From Bacteroidetes bacterium UBA1941 (lineage in GTDB: Bacteria; Bacteroidota; Bacteroidia; Chitinophagales; LD1), in the NCBI GenBank assembly GCA_002336805.1, contig DDEZ01000012.1:197594-261593 (forward strand): 64,000 nucleotides of DNA, read 5' to 3'. This document shows positions 17,723-26,900 of this stretch, in pieces; position 1 is the stretch's first letter; each line of letters opens with the position of its first letter. The position numbers and the translations under genes are program-made. The notes below the pieces were generated by a model. The model made no database searches. It was given only the letters and a program-made list of their open reading frames with translations, and had not been told where the DNA came from.

Positions 17723-18490
17723 CTAGAACTTATCCTTCCACTTAGGATGCTTGGGGTCTAGCAGGTAGCTGAAGCGTATAGACACGACATTATTATACTC
17801 ACCCTTCACACGTGATCCCTGTACGGCATCCCTCAGTTTCAGGAATGAATACGAAAAACGGACGCCTATGCCTATCCTTCTCTTGATAAAAAAAGTAGCA
17901 CAGGCCTGGCCGCTCAGGTCTATTTTGCGGGGCTGCTCACCTTTGGGGTCAGGATTTTTCGTGACGTTATTGCCGGCGGAGTCGGTCTGACTGTAGCGCG
18001 CCAGCACCCCGAGCTGCACCCCGAGGCCAAACATCACTACCTTCTTATCATGCACATTGATACTCACCGGTACATTGATATAGTCCATGGTGATATCGTA
18101 CTTATTCTTAGTACCATCTGAGTAGGTGGCGTAGTGTGGCTTGGCGCCCTGCATGGAGTAGATCAGCTCTATACTGGTAGAGAAGCGCTTGCTAAACTTG
18201 ATCACCGTACCCACGCCTACGTGCGCGCCTACCTTGCGGTAGCCGGTCTCGGCATCGCCATCTACCTGAGAGAGGTTCAGTCCCCCTACAAAAAGCGCCT
18301 TGAAAAGCGACTCATTGTTAAAATTTGGCTTCGTTTCGTCAGGTATAGGCTGATTTTGCTGGTTTGGATTGATAGATTGGACCTTGGCAGGCTTTTTTTG
18401 CTTAGGTTTGGTATGCACCACTGTGTCCTGCTGGGCCCAGACCAGCGCCGGGAGCAAGATTATTATCCACAGTGTGAGTTTCTTCTTCAT
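17723..18490 (-). CDS. PorT-like outer-membrane beta-barrel protein
   Basis: 255 residues with signal peptide MKKKLTLWIIILLPALVWAQ, then a Pro/Lys/Asn-rich linker (residues about 28-55), then a barrel. The barrel begins with GGLNLSQVDGD and GYRKVGAHVGVG, matching the OMP_b-brl_2 (PorT family) pattern, and ends in a C-terminal strand NVVSIRFSYLL. Most members are general small barrels; only some belong to the T9SS, so I do not assign it to secretion. Confidence 0.8.
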   Translation of the reverse strand: MKKKLTLWIIILLPALVWAQQDTVVHTKPKQKKPAKVQSINPNQQNQPIPDETKPNFNNESLFKALFVGGLNLSQVDGDAETGYRKVGAHVGVGTVIKFSKRFSTSIELIYSMQGAKPHYATYSDGTKNKYDITMDYINVPVSINVHDKKVVMFGLGVQLGVLARYSQTDSAGNNVTKNPDPKGEQPRKIDLSGQACATFFIKRRIGIGVRFSYSFLKLRDAVQGSRVKGEYNNVVSIRFSYLLDPKHPKWKDKF

Positions 18491-18551
18491 CCGGCAAATG
18501 TAAACAAACTAATTTCGTAGATAAATCACGGAAAGCTATTCTGACAGGAAT

Positions 18552-18827
18552 ATGATAAAGCACAATGCCGCATTTCAAAAGAAAGTAGAAGACATCCTCG
18601 GTGAGGGTGGCTATGTAGTACGCTATGAGAAGGGTAGTTTTAACTCAGGCTTCTGCGTACTGGAAAAGAAACGCGTGGTAGTGATCAATAAGTTTCACTC
18701 TCTGGAGGCCAAGATCAATAGCCTCGTGGAGATACTCGGCATCGTAGACCTCAACCTGAGCGAGATGTCGGATGCGTCTAAGAAGCTCCTTGGCGAGCTG
18801 ACACACACAGAGGCTGCGCTGCTCTAA
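18552..18827 (+). CDS. Conserved hypothetical protein, 91 aa
   Basis: A small soluble protein, MIKHNAAFQKKVEDILGEGG, with a beta-rich centre (GSFNSGFCVLEKKRVVVINKF) and a helical end. This pattern looks like a widespread uncharacterised small protein of Bacteroidota, but I cannot name a function. It converges with rsmE, with 3 bases between the two stop codons. Confidence 0.75.
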   Translation: MIKHNAAFQKKVEDILGEGGYVVRYEKGSFNSGFCVLEKKRVVVINKFHSLEAKINSLVEILGIVDLNLSEMSDASKKLLGELTHTEAALL

Positions 18828-18830
18828 GTT

Positions 18831-19541
18831 TTACTTCGCATTTTTCAAGTCGAATATGGCTGCGGTCATCACGCCAGCTGTCTCTGTGCGCAGCCTGCTG
18901 GTGCCCAGCGAGACGGGTATGAATCCGTTTTGCCTGGCTATAGTGATCTCTTCTTCTGAGAAATCTCCTTCCGGCCCTATCATGACGATGATACTTTCTC
19001 CTACGGAGAAACAATCCTTTATATGATGCGTCTCCTCCTCGCAGTAGCCTATAAACTTGCGGGAGATATCTACAGGCACCTCTTTCAGGAACTTATCCAG
19101 CGCTATAGGTTCATTTATCAGGGGCAAGTGGAGGTGGAGTGACTGCTTGGCCGCGCTGAGGGCCACCTTCTGCAGGCGGTCGGTACGCAGCTCACGGCGC
19201 TCGGACCGGCGGCAGATGATAGGTGTGATCTGCTGTACTCCTATCTCGGTGGCCTTTTCTACAAACCACTCCAGGCGATCCATATTCTTGGTCGGGGCTA
19301 TGGCTATGTGCAGGCGGGCTGCGCTACCTGCCTGCTGACGGATCAGGGTGCCGATAGCGATGATAGCGCCCTTTTTGGTAAGGCTCTGGATAGTGGCATG
19401 GTACAGCGCCCCCACCCCGTCAAAGGCATGCAGCGCCTCTCCCACCCTCATGCGGAGCACCTGTATATGGTGGGATTCATTGTCGTCCAGCTCTATGATG
19501 GCACCCGGAGCAGCCTGGGGGGTATAGACCAAATTCATCAT
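18831..19541 (-). CDS. rsmE: 16S rRNA (uracil-1498-N3)-methyltransferase
   Basis: 236 residues from the ATG at 19541 (19538 equally possible). A PUA-like N-terminal domain (ELDDNESHHIQVLRMRVGE) is followed by a SPOUT methyltransferase domain with KNMDRLEWFVEKATEIGV, the knot motif MIGPEGDFSEEEI and SLGTSRLRTETA near the C-terminus. These are diagnostic for RsmE, which methylates U1498 in the 30S decoding region using SAM. Identification is secure. Confidence 0.95.
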   Translation of the reverse strand: MMNLVYTPQAAPGAIIELDDNESHHIQVLRMRVGEALHAFDGVGALYHATIQSLTKKGAIIAIGTLIRQQAGSAARLHIAIAPTKNMDRLEWFVEKATEIGVQQITPIICRRSERRELRTDRLQKVALSAAKQSLHLHLPLINEPIALDKFLKEVPVDISRKFIGYCEEETHHIKDCFSVGESIIVMIGPEGDFSEEEITIARQNGFIPVSLGTSRLRTETAGVMTAAIFDLKNAK

Positions 19542-19672
19542 GTGAAAGTAAGTGTCGCACACCGTATTTGTATGGTAATGAAAGAAAAAAACAAATTTTT
19601 TGTATCCCTATCGCTGTTTGCCCGTATAAATGAGAGATGAACTTATTATAGTGCTAAAACTCTAACAACCAA

Positions 19673-20527
19673 ATGAATATCTCTCGACAGACGGTTTATA
19701 TCACTGGTGGATCTACAGGTATAGGACTGTCTCTAGCTATGAAACTCGCAAGCCAGCACTACAAGGTTTGCATCTTTGCACGTGATCCTGCCAAACTGAA
19801 CCAGGCCCAGTCTGCTATCCGCGCTGCGGGTGGCGTATGCTACGCCTACTCCGTAGATGCTACCAATATGGAGGCAGTCTCCCACACTATGGACTACGCC
19901 ATACGCGAAGCCGGTGTACCGGATATTCTGATCAACTGTGTAGGCCGCGCTATCCCCCACCGCTTTGAAAATATCAGCAGCTCCATGATGATGGATACCA
20001 TGCAGGCCAATGTAGGCAGTACATGGCATGTGATACAAGCGCTGCTGCCACATATGAAGGCCAAAGGCCGCGGCCGTATAGTCGTGACCTCCTCTATGGG
20101 TGGGCTGCTGGGTGTGTATGGCTACACAGATTACTCTGCTTCGAAATTTGCATTGATAGGTTTCTCCGAGTCGCTGAGGCAGGAGCTGAAGCCCCACAAT
20201 ATATGTGTGCAGGTGCTCTGCCCTCCGGATACGGATACACCAGGCCTCGAGTTGGAAAACCAGACCAAGCCTGAGGAGACACGGGCTATATCACAGTCTG
20301 CAGGCCTGATGAGCGCAGACGATGTAGCAGACCATACCATACGCGGTATGCGCAAAGACAACTTTATGATCATACCCGGTATGGACGGCAAGATGACGTG
20401 GATACTGAAGCGCCTGTGGCCCTCCCTCACACATATACTGATGGACCGTATAGTACGCAGAGTACAAAATACGCAGCCGCAGCAGCCAGTCATCAGCCAC
20501 TATCACAGGCACCTGGCACGGGCATAA
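19673..20527 (+). CDS. 3-ketosphinganine reductase-like SDR, paralogue 1
   Basis: 284-residue short-chain dehydrogenase/reductase. The NAD(P) loop is TGGSTGIG (residues 11-18), and the catalytic Ser140/141, Tyr154 and Lys158 are in place (TSS, YSASK). The segment CPPDTDTPG (183-191), followed by a TKPEET block, is characteristic of eukaryotic and bacterial 3-ketodihydrosphingosine reductases (KDSR/TSC10). The expected reaction is 3-ketosphinganine to sphinganine with NADPH. A second, more canonical copy follows 59 bases downstream. This copy has a longer C-terminal tail rich in Gln/Pro/His. Serine palmitoyltransferase lies 2 kb away. Confidence 0.85.
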   Translation: MNISRQTVYITGGSTGIGLSLAMKLASQHYKVCIFARDPAKLNQAQSAIRAAGGVCYAYSVDATNMEAVSHTMDYAIREAGVPDILINCVGRAIPHRFENISSSMMMDTMQANVGSTWHVIQALLPHMKAKGRGRIVVTSSMGGLLGVYGYTDYSASKFALIGFSESLRQELKPHNICVQVLCPPDTDTPGLELENQTKPEETRAISQSAGLMSADDVADHTIRGMRKDNFMIIPGMDGKMTWILKRLWPSLTHILMDRIVRRVQNTQPQQPVISHYHRHLARA

Positions 20528-20586
20528 AATTCTACTTGCTATTACCATTCATTTTGGCCTAACTTGGCAGCGGTAAAACGCTCCCA

Positions 20587-21390
20587 ATGGCTATTTCTCA
20601 AAAGACCATCTTCATCACCGGCGGCTCTACAGGCATCGGCCTGTCTATCGCTAAAGAGCTGGCAAAAAATGGCAATAAGCTCTGCCTCTTTGCGCGCAAT
20701 ACAGCCAATCTGCAAAAGGCACAGGCACTGGTGACCGGCGCTGGCGCAAAATGCAATATCTACCCAGTAGATGCCAAAGACTATGACAGTACAAAAGCTG
20801 CCATAGATAAAGCTGTATCTGAGACCGGCGCACCGTACCTGCTCATCAACTGTGTGGGCCGTGCCTATCCGGAGCACTTTGAGAATATCACCGCTGCGAT
20901 GATGGAGGACACTATGCGGACCAACTTCAGCAGTGTGTGGAATGCTGTGCAGGCTGCGCTCCCGCACATGAAGGCCAAGGGTGGTAAGATTGTCAATACG
21001 TCCTCTATCGGAGGCTTCGTAGGGGTCTTTGGCTATGCCGATTATTCTGCGTCTAAGTTTGCTATTATCGGCTTCTCAGAAGTATTGAAACAAGAGCTGG
21101 CAAAGTACAACATCAAAGTACAGGTACTCTGCCCGCCAGATACGGATACGCCGGGCTTTGCAGAGGAGAATAAGACCAAGCCGGAGGAGACAAAAGAGAT
21201 CTCCAAGACAGCTAAACTCATGACCTCAGAGGCACTGGCCAAAGAAACAGTCAAAGCGCTGGAAGGAAATACCTTTATGATCATACCCGGCGGCGATGGC
21301 AAGCTGACCTACTGGATGAAGCGACACTTCCCATTCATCGTGAATATGGTGATGAACAGTGCAATCAGGAAGGTACAAAGTAAGAAGTAG
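20587..21390 (+). CDS. 3-ketosphinganine reductase-like SDR, paralogue 2
   Basis: 267 residues, collinear with paralogue 1: TGGSTGIG loop (11-18), NCVGRA, catalytic Ser139/140, Tyr153 and Lys157, and the KDSR signature CPPDTDTPGF followed by EENKTKPEETKEIS, closely resembling the human KDSR sequence at the same place. It is probably the housekeeping 3-ketodihydrosphingosine reductase of the sphingolipid pathway, with paralogue 1 as a tandem duplicate of altered specificity. Both are read in the same direction with a 59-base gap. Confidence 0.88.
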   Translation: MAISQKTIFITGGSTGIGLSIAKELAKNGNKLCLFARNTANLQKAQALVTGAGAKCNIYPVDAKDYDSTKAAIDKAVSETGAPYLLINCVGRAYPEHFENITAAMMEDTMRTNFSSVWNAVQAALPHMKAKGGKIVNTSSIGGFVGVFGYADYSASKFAIIGFSEVLKQELAKYNIKVQVLCPPDTDTPGFAEENKTKPEETKEISKTAKLMTSEALAKETVKALEGNTFMIIPGGDGKLTYWMKRHFPFIVNMVMNSAIRKVQSKK

Positions 21391-21397
21391 CCTTTAG

Positions 21398-22366
21398 TCA
21401 CTCGCGGCCGCACTGCACCGCAAATAACGGCACCAGCGTGACCGAATTGTCCGGCTGCCAATGGATCTCTGTCTTAGGCTCGTATTTTATGACCCGGATA
21501 GAGAAATTGCCGCGATCGTCCAGTGTCCACTCTTCCGTGAAACGTATTTTGACGATGTGTACCTTTTGTGCTGAGACAGATACTTTGGTCGTCTCTGTCA
21601 GCGCTACAGGGTCGATCATGGTGATGGTGTCATTCACAGATCTTTTATCCAGCGCTGCGGTGATCTCCGTTGCATTCAGTCTTTTGGTACTTTGCCACTC
21701 ATATACCTTCGCCTTACCGTTTTTGAGCGTAGCCGTCAGGTCTTTCAGAAAGGTGCTCTGCGCTGATGAATCGCCAAAGCTTTTCAGGTCAACATTATAA
21801 GACAAGATTAGGGAGTGATTTAATCCCGACTGACTGGCAGGCCGGCACCAGTAGACAGGAGTATTGCGCTTGGGGCCCATTGGATACAAAGGTGCAAAGG
21901 CCTGCACCTTTTTAGTGATCACTCCGCTATCGGTGATATGCCATTGCTGCCTGATGCGCAGCGCGCTGAGCAGTTCCCACAGGTCCTGGATCTCAAAATA
22001 GTTTTTGACGATCTTGGTCTCCTCCACCAGCGTACGTGGATCTACAGATTGGACAGTATCTACAGCTTCGTATTGTGGAAAAATGGCGTCCAGTTTAATG
22101 ACTTTGCCATTATTATCATATGCAGCAGTCGTACCATCTTTGATATGCAGTAGCAGCCGCTTGAAGGTCGTCTGCCAGAGATCGTAGAAAACATCTGCAC
22201 CGGTAGAGTCCATGCCCGAGCCGGCACTTGTGATGACAGGTACATCTGTCGTGACCGGATAGAGCTTTTGAGCGGATGCCGTAAAAACATTGAAGCCTAG
22301 AAGAGCTAGCAGCAGTAAGATAGAGGGTGTAGGTTTAGCGCACATGGGATCAGTATTGTTTCCCAA
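21398..22366 (-). CDS. Hypothetical secreted protein (weakly GldN-like)
   Basis: 322 residues. A hydrophobic signal (ILLLLALLGFNVFTASAQ, after an N-terminal extension; an internal ATG at 22345 is an alternative start) implies export. The mature protein has no recognisable enzyme motif. The arrangement of an acidic segment, a W-x-x-x-(S/A)-x-R-I element and a V-x-A-x-A-P-L stretch recalls the gliding protein GldN only faintly, and I do not assign it. It converges with reductase paralogue 2 (7 bases between the ends) and lies between the reductases and spt. Confidence 0.6.
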   Translation of the reverse strand: MGNNTDPMCAKPTPSILLLLALLGFNVFTASAQKLYPVTTDVPVITSAGSGMDSTGADVFYDLWQTTFKRLLLHIKDGTTAAYDNNGKVIKLDAIFPQYEAVDTVQSVDPRTLVEETKIVKNYFEIQDLWELLSALRIRQQWHITDSGVITKKVQAFAPLYPMGPKRNTPVYWCRPASQSGLNHSLILSYNVDLKSFGDSSAQSTFLKDLTATLKNGKAKVYEWQSTKRLNATEITAALDKRSVNDTITMIDPVALTETTKVSVSAQKVHIVKIRFTEEWTLDDRGNFSIRVIKYEPKTEIHWQPDNSVTLVPLFAVQCGRE

Positions 22367-22402
22367 TATAACCCAGACTCATGCAAAAAGTCACAAATGA
22401 AG

Positions 22403-23620
22403 TTATCCCTTCAGATAGCCGATCTGCTTGCCCACTTTCTCAAATTTATCGAGGATAAATTCCAGGTGGCTCTGCTCATGCGTGGCCATGTAGCTGGTGC
22501 GCAGCATCTGCATGCCCGGAGGAGTGGCAGGTGAGATAAAGGCGTTTACAAAAACACCCTCGTCATACAGCTTGCGCCAGAAGAGGAATGTCTCCTCATC
22601 GCTGCCTATGAATACAGGCACGATAGCAGTCTGCCCCTCCGGTACATTGAACCCGATACTGCGCAGCCCCTCGCGGATAAACTGAGCATTGGAAGATACT
22701 TTCTGCGCCAGCTCCGGCTGCTCTATCAGTATGTCCAGTGCGGCATCTGCAGCTGCTACTGAGGCCGGTGTAGGCGAGGCGCTAAAGATCAGCGCAGGTG
22801 ATTTATGCTTGAGGTAGTTGATCACCTGCTCATCGCCGGCTACGAAACCACCGAGAGAAGCGAGGGTTTTGCTAAAAGTACAAACGATGAGGTCAGTATC
22901 ATCGGCTACGCCGAAATGAAACGGAGAGCCTTTGCCCTGAGGGCCCATCACACCAAAGCCATGCGCATCATCTACCAGCAGGGCGGCGCCATATTTCTTA
23001 GCCACCTCGCTGATACCGTCGAGGTTTGCTACCGTGCCAAAAGTAGAGAATACGCCATCGGTCACTACAAATTTGCCGGCATCCTCAGGTAGTTTTGAGA
23101 GTTGCTTCTCCAGGTCTGCTACGTCATTATGCTTGTAGCGTATCACATTTGTGCCCAGGCTGGCGGCCAGCATATTGCCGGCCTGTATGGAGGCGTGATT
23201 GTCGCGGTCAGAGAGGATATAGTCCTTGCGCCCTACCATGGGGAAGATCACCCCCTGCCCTGCCTGGAAGCCCGTGCTAAAGAGCAAGGCAGATTCCTTG
23301 CCCATGAACTTGGCCAGTTTATTCTCCAGATTGATATGCAGGTCTATGGTACCGGTGAGGAAGCGCGAACCGGAGCAGCTGGTGCCGTACTTCTCCAGCG
23401 CCTGGCGGGCTGCCTCTTTCACCTTGGGGTGAGCGGTCAGGCCCAGATAGTTGTTTGACCCGGCCATCACTACCTGGCGGCCTTCCATCATCACTACCGG
23501 ACCTTCACTCTCCTGTATGGGGCGAAAGTAAGGGTAGAGGCCTGCCTGCTGTACTTCATAGTTGCGTGTATATTCAGCACATTTATCGAAGATCGGTTTC
23601 CTGATTTTAGTCACCAGCAT
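22403..23620 (-). CDS. spt: Serine palmitoyltransferase (alpha-oxoamine synthase)
   Basis: 405 residues, PLP-dependent fold type I. It condenses L-serine with an acyl-CoA to 3-ketosphinganine, the entry step of sphingolipid synthesis. Residues expected from the Sphingomonas enzyme are visible: the stacking His142 (RDNHAS), Asp217 and His220 (VDDAHG), and the PLP lysine Lys251 in TFSKTLASLGG. The related enzymes KBL and BioF share this fold, but the N-terminus and the neighbouring KDSR genes favour SPT. As in other bacteria it would be a soluble homodimer. It is read in the opposite direction to the reductases. Confidence 0.88.
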   Translation of the reverse strand: MLVTKIRKPIFDKCAEYTRNYEVQQAGLYPYFRPIQESEGPVVMMEGRQVVMAGSNNYLGLTAHPKVKEAARQALEKYGTSCSGSRFLTGTIDLHINLENKLAKFMGKESALLFSTGFQAGQGVIFPMVGRKDYILSDRDNHASIQAGNMLAASLGTNVIRYKHNDVADLEKQLSKLPEDAGKFVVTDGVFSTFGTVANLDGISEVAKKYGAALLVDDAHGFGVMGPQGKGSPFHFGVADDTDLIVCTFSKTLASLGGFVAGDEQVINYLKHKSPALIFSASPTPASVAAADAALDILIEQPELAQKVSSNAQFIREGLRSIGFNVPEGQTAIVPVFIGSDEETFLFWRKLYDEGVFVNAFISPATPPGMQMLRTSYMATHEQSHLEFILDKFEKVGKQIGYLKG

Positions 23621-23993
23621 AGTTTTTGGGAGTTTACATCACAAAAATGACCATTATTTCGCTGAAAAAAGAAAGTCGTTGACTGAAACATTGTTAATCA
23701 CCGACCAAACGCGGCAATTCATGGGTGAATGAGAGTGCCTGATACTATCAAAGATCACATATATGAAAAGGACTGAATTTTAAATATTAAGTACCTTCCC
23801 TGCTCTATAATACTTCTTCCGGACCTTGGGATAAGAGTCAGAAGTGGTGAAAATCAAGGGTCTTATGTATTTTTTGAGGGGCCGTAGTCCCCGTTTACTG
23901 CATTACTTTTAGGGCAAATAGCTTTTTTCCGGAAACATCCAGCGGACGTGGCAGCGCGTCTGTTTAACAACCCGATACCCTAACCCATCGCTT
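23621..23993. other. Intergenic region upstream of two divergent genes
   Basis: 373 bases without a supported gene, between spt (-) and the giant surface protein gene (+). It is AT-rich in its first half. There is one small dyad, GGGG-CCGTAGT-CCCC (near 23880-23893), but no convincing -33/-7 pair. It must hold both promoters. Confidence 0.5.
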
Positions 23994-26900
23994 ATGAAGT
24001 ATTTATTATACCTCCTCGCCATCACTTTGCTACTATCTACAAAGGTGCATGCGCAGACCTTTCCTAATCCCAGTACTCTCTCTACCGGCCAGGGCACGCC
24101 CGGATCTTATGACCCTATCTGGACGGTATCGCAGTGGTACTCCACGAGTCCACCCAATCCGATGGGCCTGACCTATACACCTGCGCTGATCAATAATAAC
24201 TGCGCTCCGGGAGCATGGGTAGATCCCGCTAGCCTCGCCCCGCCGGCCAATAACGGCAACTGGATCACCGGCACGACCACCTCCTGCTCCAATAACTATA
24301 ATGATGGCTATCTATACTTTCGCCTGACGCTCAACCTGCCTACGGACTGTAATGGCAACAGCGTGACGACTCCGGGCAACTATGTGCTGTACCTATCCGG
24401 CTATGTAGATAATCAGATAACGGATGTATTTGTGAATGGTGCCAGTACGGGTATCAGCGGCGGAGGTTTTACAGCCGGCTCGCAGCTGAATATCACCTTG
24501 CCCGGCCCATGGATACAAGGCACCAACTACATAGATGTGCAGGTGTACAACTATCCTAACGGCGGCGGCAACAATCCCTACGGCCTGCTGCTGGTAGCCA
24601 ATACCACCGCCAGCAGCACGGCAGACGGCGATGGAGACGGCATAGCAGATATCACCGACCAGTGCCCATGTACACCGGGCCCAGCTCCCAGTGGCTGCCC
24701 TCCTGCCAGCATCTCGGGCAATACTACGCTCTGCGCCGGCGAGAGTACGACACTCACAGCCAGCGGCGGCGGCACCTACGTCTGGAGTACAGGCGCTACT
24801 ACAGCAGCTATCACTGTGACACCGGGCGGCAATACTCCCTATAGTGTGACGACGACTCAGTCATCCGGCTTCACCAGTACCGCCTCTGTCAATGTGGTGG
24901 TGAACCCTCTCCCTACCGCGGCCATCTCGCCGGCTGTAGCAGCAGTCTGTGCCGGCAGCAGCACGACACTCACAGCGAGCGGTGGTACGAGCTACAGCTG
25001 GAGCACCACCGCAGGCACAGCCACGATAGCGGTGACTCCGGCAGGCACTCAAGCCTATACAGTGACCGTGACCGATGCCAATAACTGTACTGCATCTGCA
25101 TCGCGCAGTGTGACTGTAAACTCACTGCCTACACCTGTGATCAATCCGGCTACTGTAGCCATCTGTGCAGGCACCAGCACTACACTCACGGCCAGCGGTG
25201 GTACCAGCTATACATGGAGTACTACTGCCACCACAGCGGCGGTCACTGTGACACCCGCCGGTACTACCACCTATACGGTCACAGTCACGGATGCCAACTC
25301 CTGTACCGCAGCGACTAGCCGGAGCGTGACTGTCAACACGCTGCCCGTAGCAGCTATCAGCCCTGCCACAGTAGCTGTCTGCGCAGGCAGCAGCACCACA
25401 CTCACAGCCAGCGGTGGCACCAGCTACACATGGAGTACTACTGCTACCACAGCAGCAGTCACCCTGACACCGGCGGGCACTCAAGCCTATACCGTGACTG
25501 TAAAAGACGCTAACAACTGTACTGCATCTACATCACGCAGTGTAACCGTAAACTCACTACCTACACCGGTGATCAGCCCTGCTACCGTGGCCATCTGTGC
25601 AGGAACCAGCACGACACTTACGGCCAGTGGCGGTACCGGGTATACCTGGAGTACCACTGCCACCACGGCTGCGGTCACTGAGACACCGGCGGGTACTCAA
25701 TCCTATACAGTGACCGTGACCGATGCCAACAACTGTACTGCATCCACATTACGCAGCGTGACTGTAAACTCACTGCCTACACCTGTGATCAATCCGGCTA
25801 CTGTGGCCATCTGTGCAGGCACCAGCACGACACTCACGGCCAGCGGGGGCACGAGCTACACATGGAGCACTACAGCTACCACAGCAGCGGTCACTGTGAC
25901 TCCGGCAGGCACTCAAGCCTATACAGTGACAGTAAAAGACGCTAACAACTGTACTGCATCTACATCACGGAGTGTGACTGTAAACTCACTGCCTGTAGCG
26001 GCGATAAACCCTGCCACAGTAGCTATCTGTGCAGGTACCAGCACCACGCTCACAGCCAGCGGTGGCACGACCTACACCTGGAGCACTACTGCCACCACTG
26101 CAGCAGTCACCCTGACACCGGCGGGCACTCAATCCTACACAGTGACAGTAAAGGACGCTAACAACTGTACTGCATCTACATCAAGTAGCGTCTCTGTCAA
26201 TCCTCTGCCTACACCTGTGATCACACCTGCCACCGCAGCCGTATGCGCGGGTAATAGTACGACGCTGACAGCCAGCGGCGGTACCGGGTATACCTGGAGT
26301 ACCACTGCCACCACGGCTGCGGTCACTGTGACACCGGCGGGTACTCAATCCTATACTGTGACTGTGACTGATGCCAATAACTGTACTGCATCCACATCAC
26401 GCAGCGTGACTGTCAACTCTCTACCTACAGCGGTGATAAGCCCGGCTACTGTAGCCATCTGTGCAGGCACCAGCACTACACTCACGGCCAGCGGGGGTAC
26501 CAGCTACACATGGAGTACTACTGCTACCACAGCAGTGGTCACCCTGACACCGGCAGGCACTCAATCCTATACAGTGACAGTCAAAGACGCTAACAACTGT
26601 ACTGCATCTACATCACGCAGTGTCACCGTAAACTCACTGCCTGTAGCGGCGATAAGCCCTGCTACAATAGCTATCTGTGCAGGTACCAGCACCACGCTCA
26701 CAGCCAGCGGTGGCACCAGCTACACATGGAGTACTACTGCTACCACAGCAGCAGTCACCCTGACACCGGCGGGCACTCAATCCTATACAGTGACAGTAAA
26801 GGATGCTAACAACTGTACTGCATCTACCTCTAGTAGCGTCTCTGTCAATCCTCTGCCTACACCTGTGATCACACCTGCCACCGCAGCCGTATGCGCGGGT

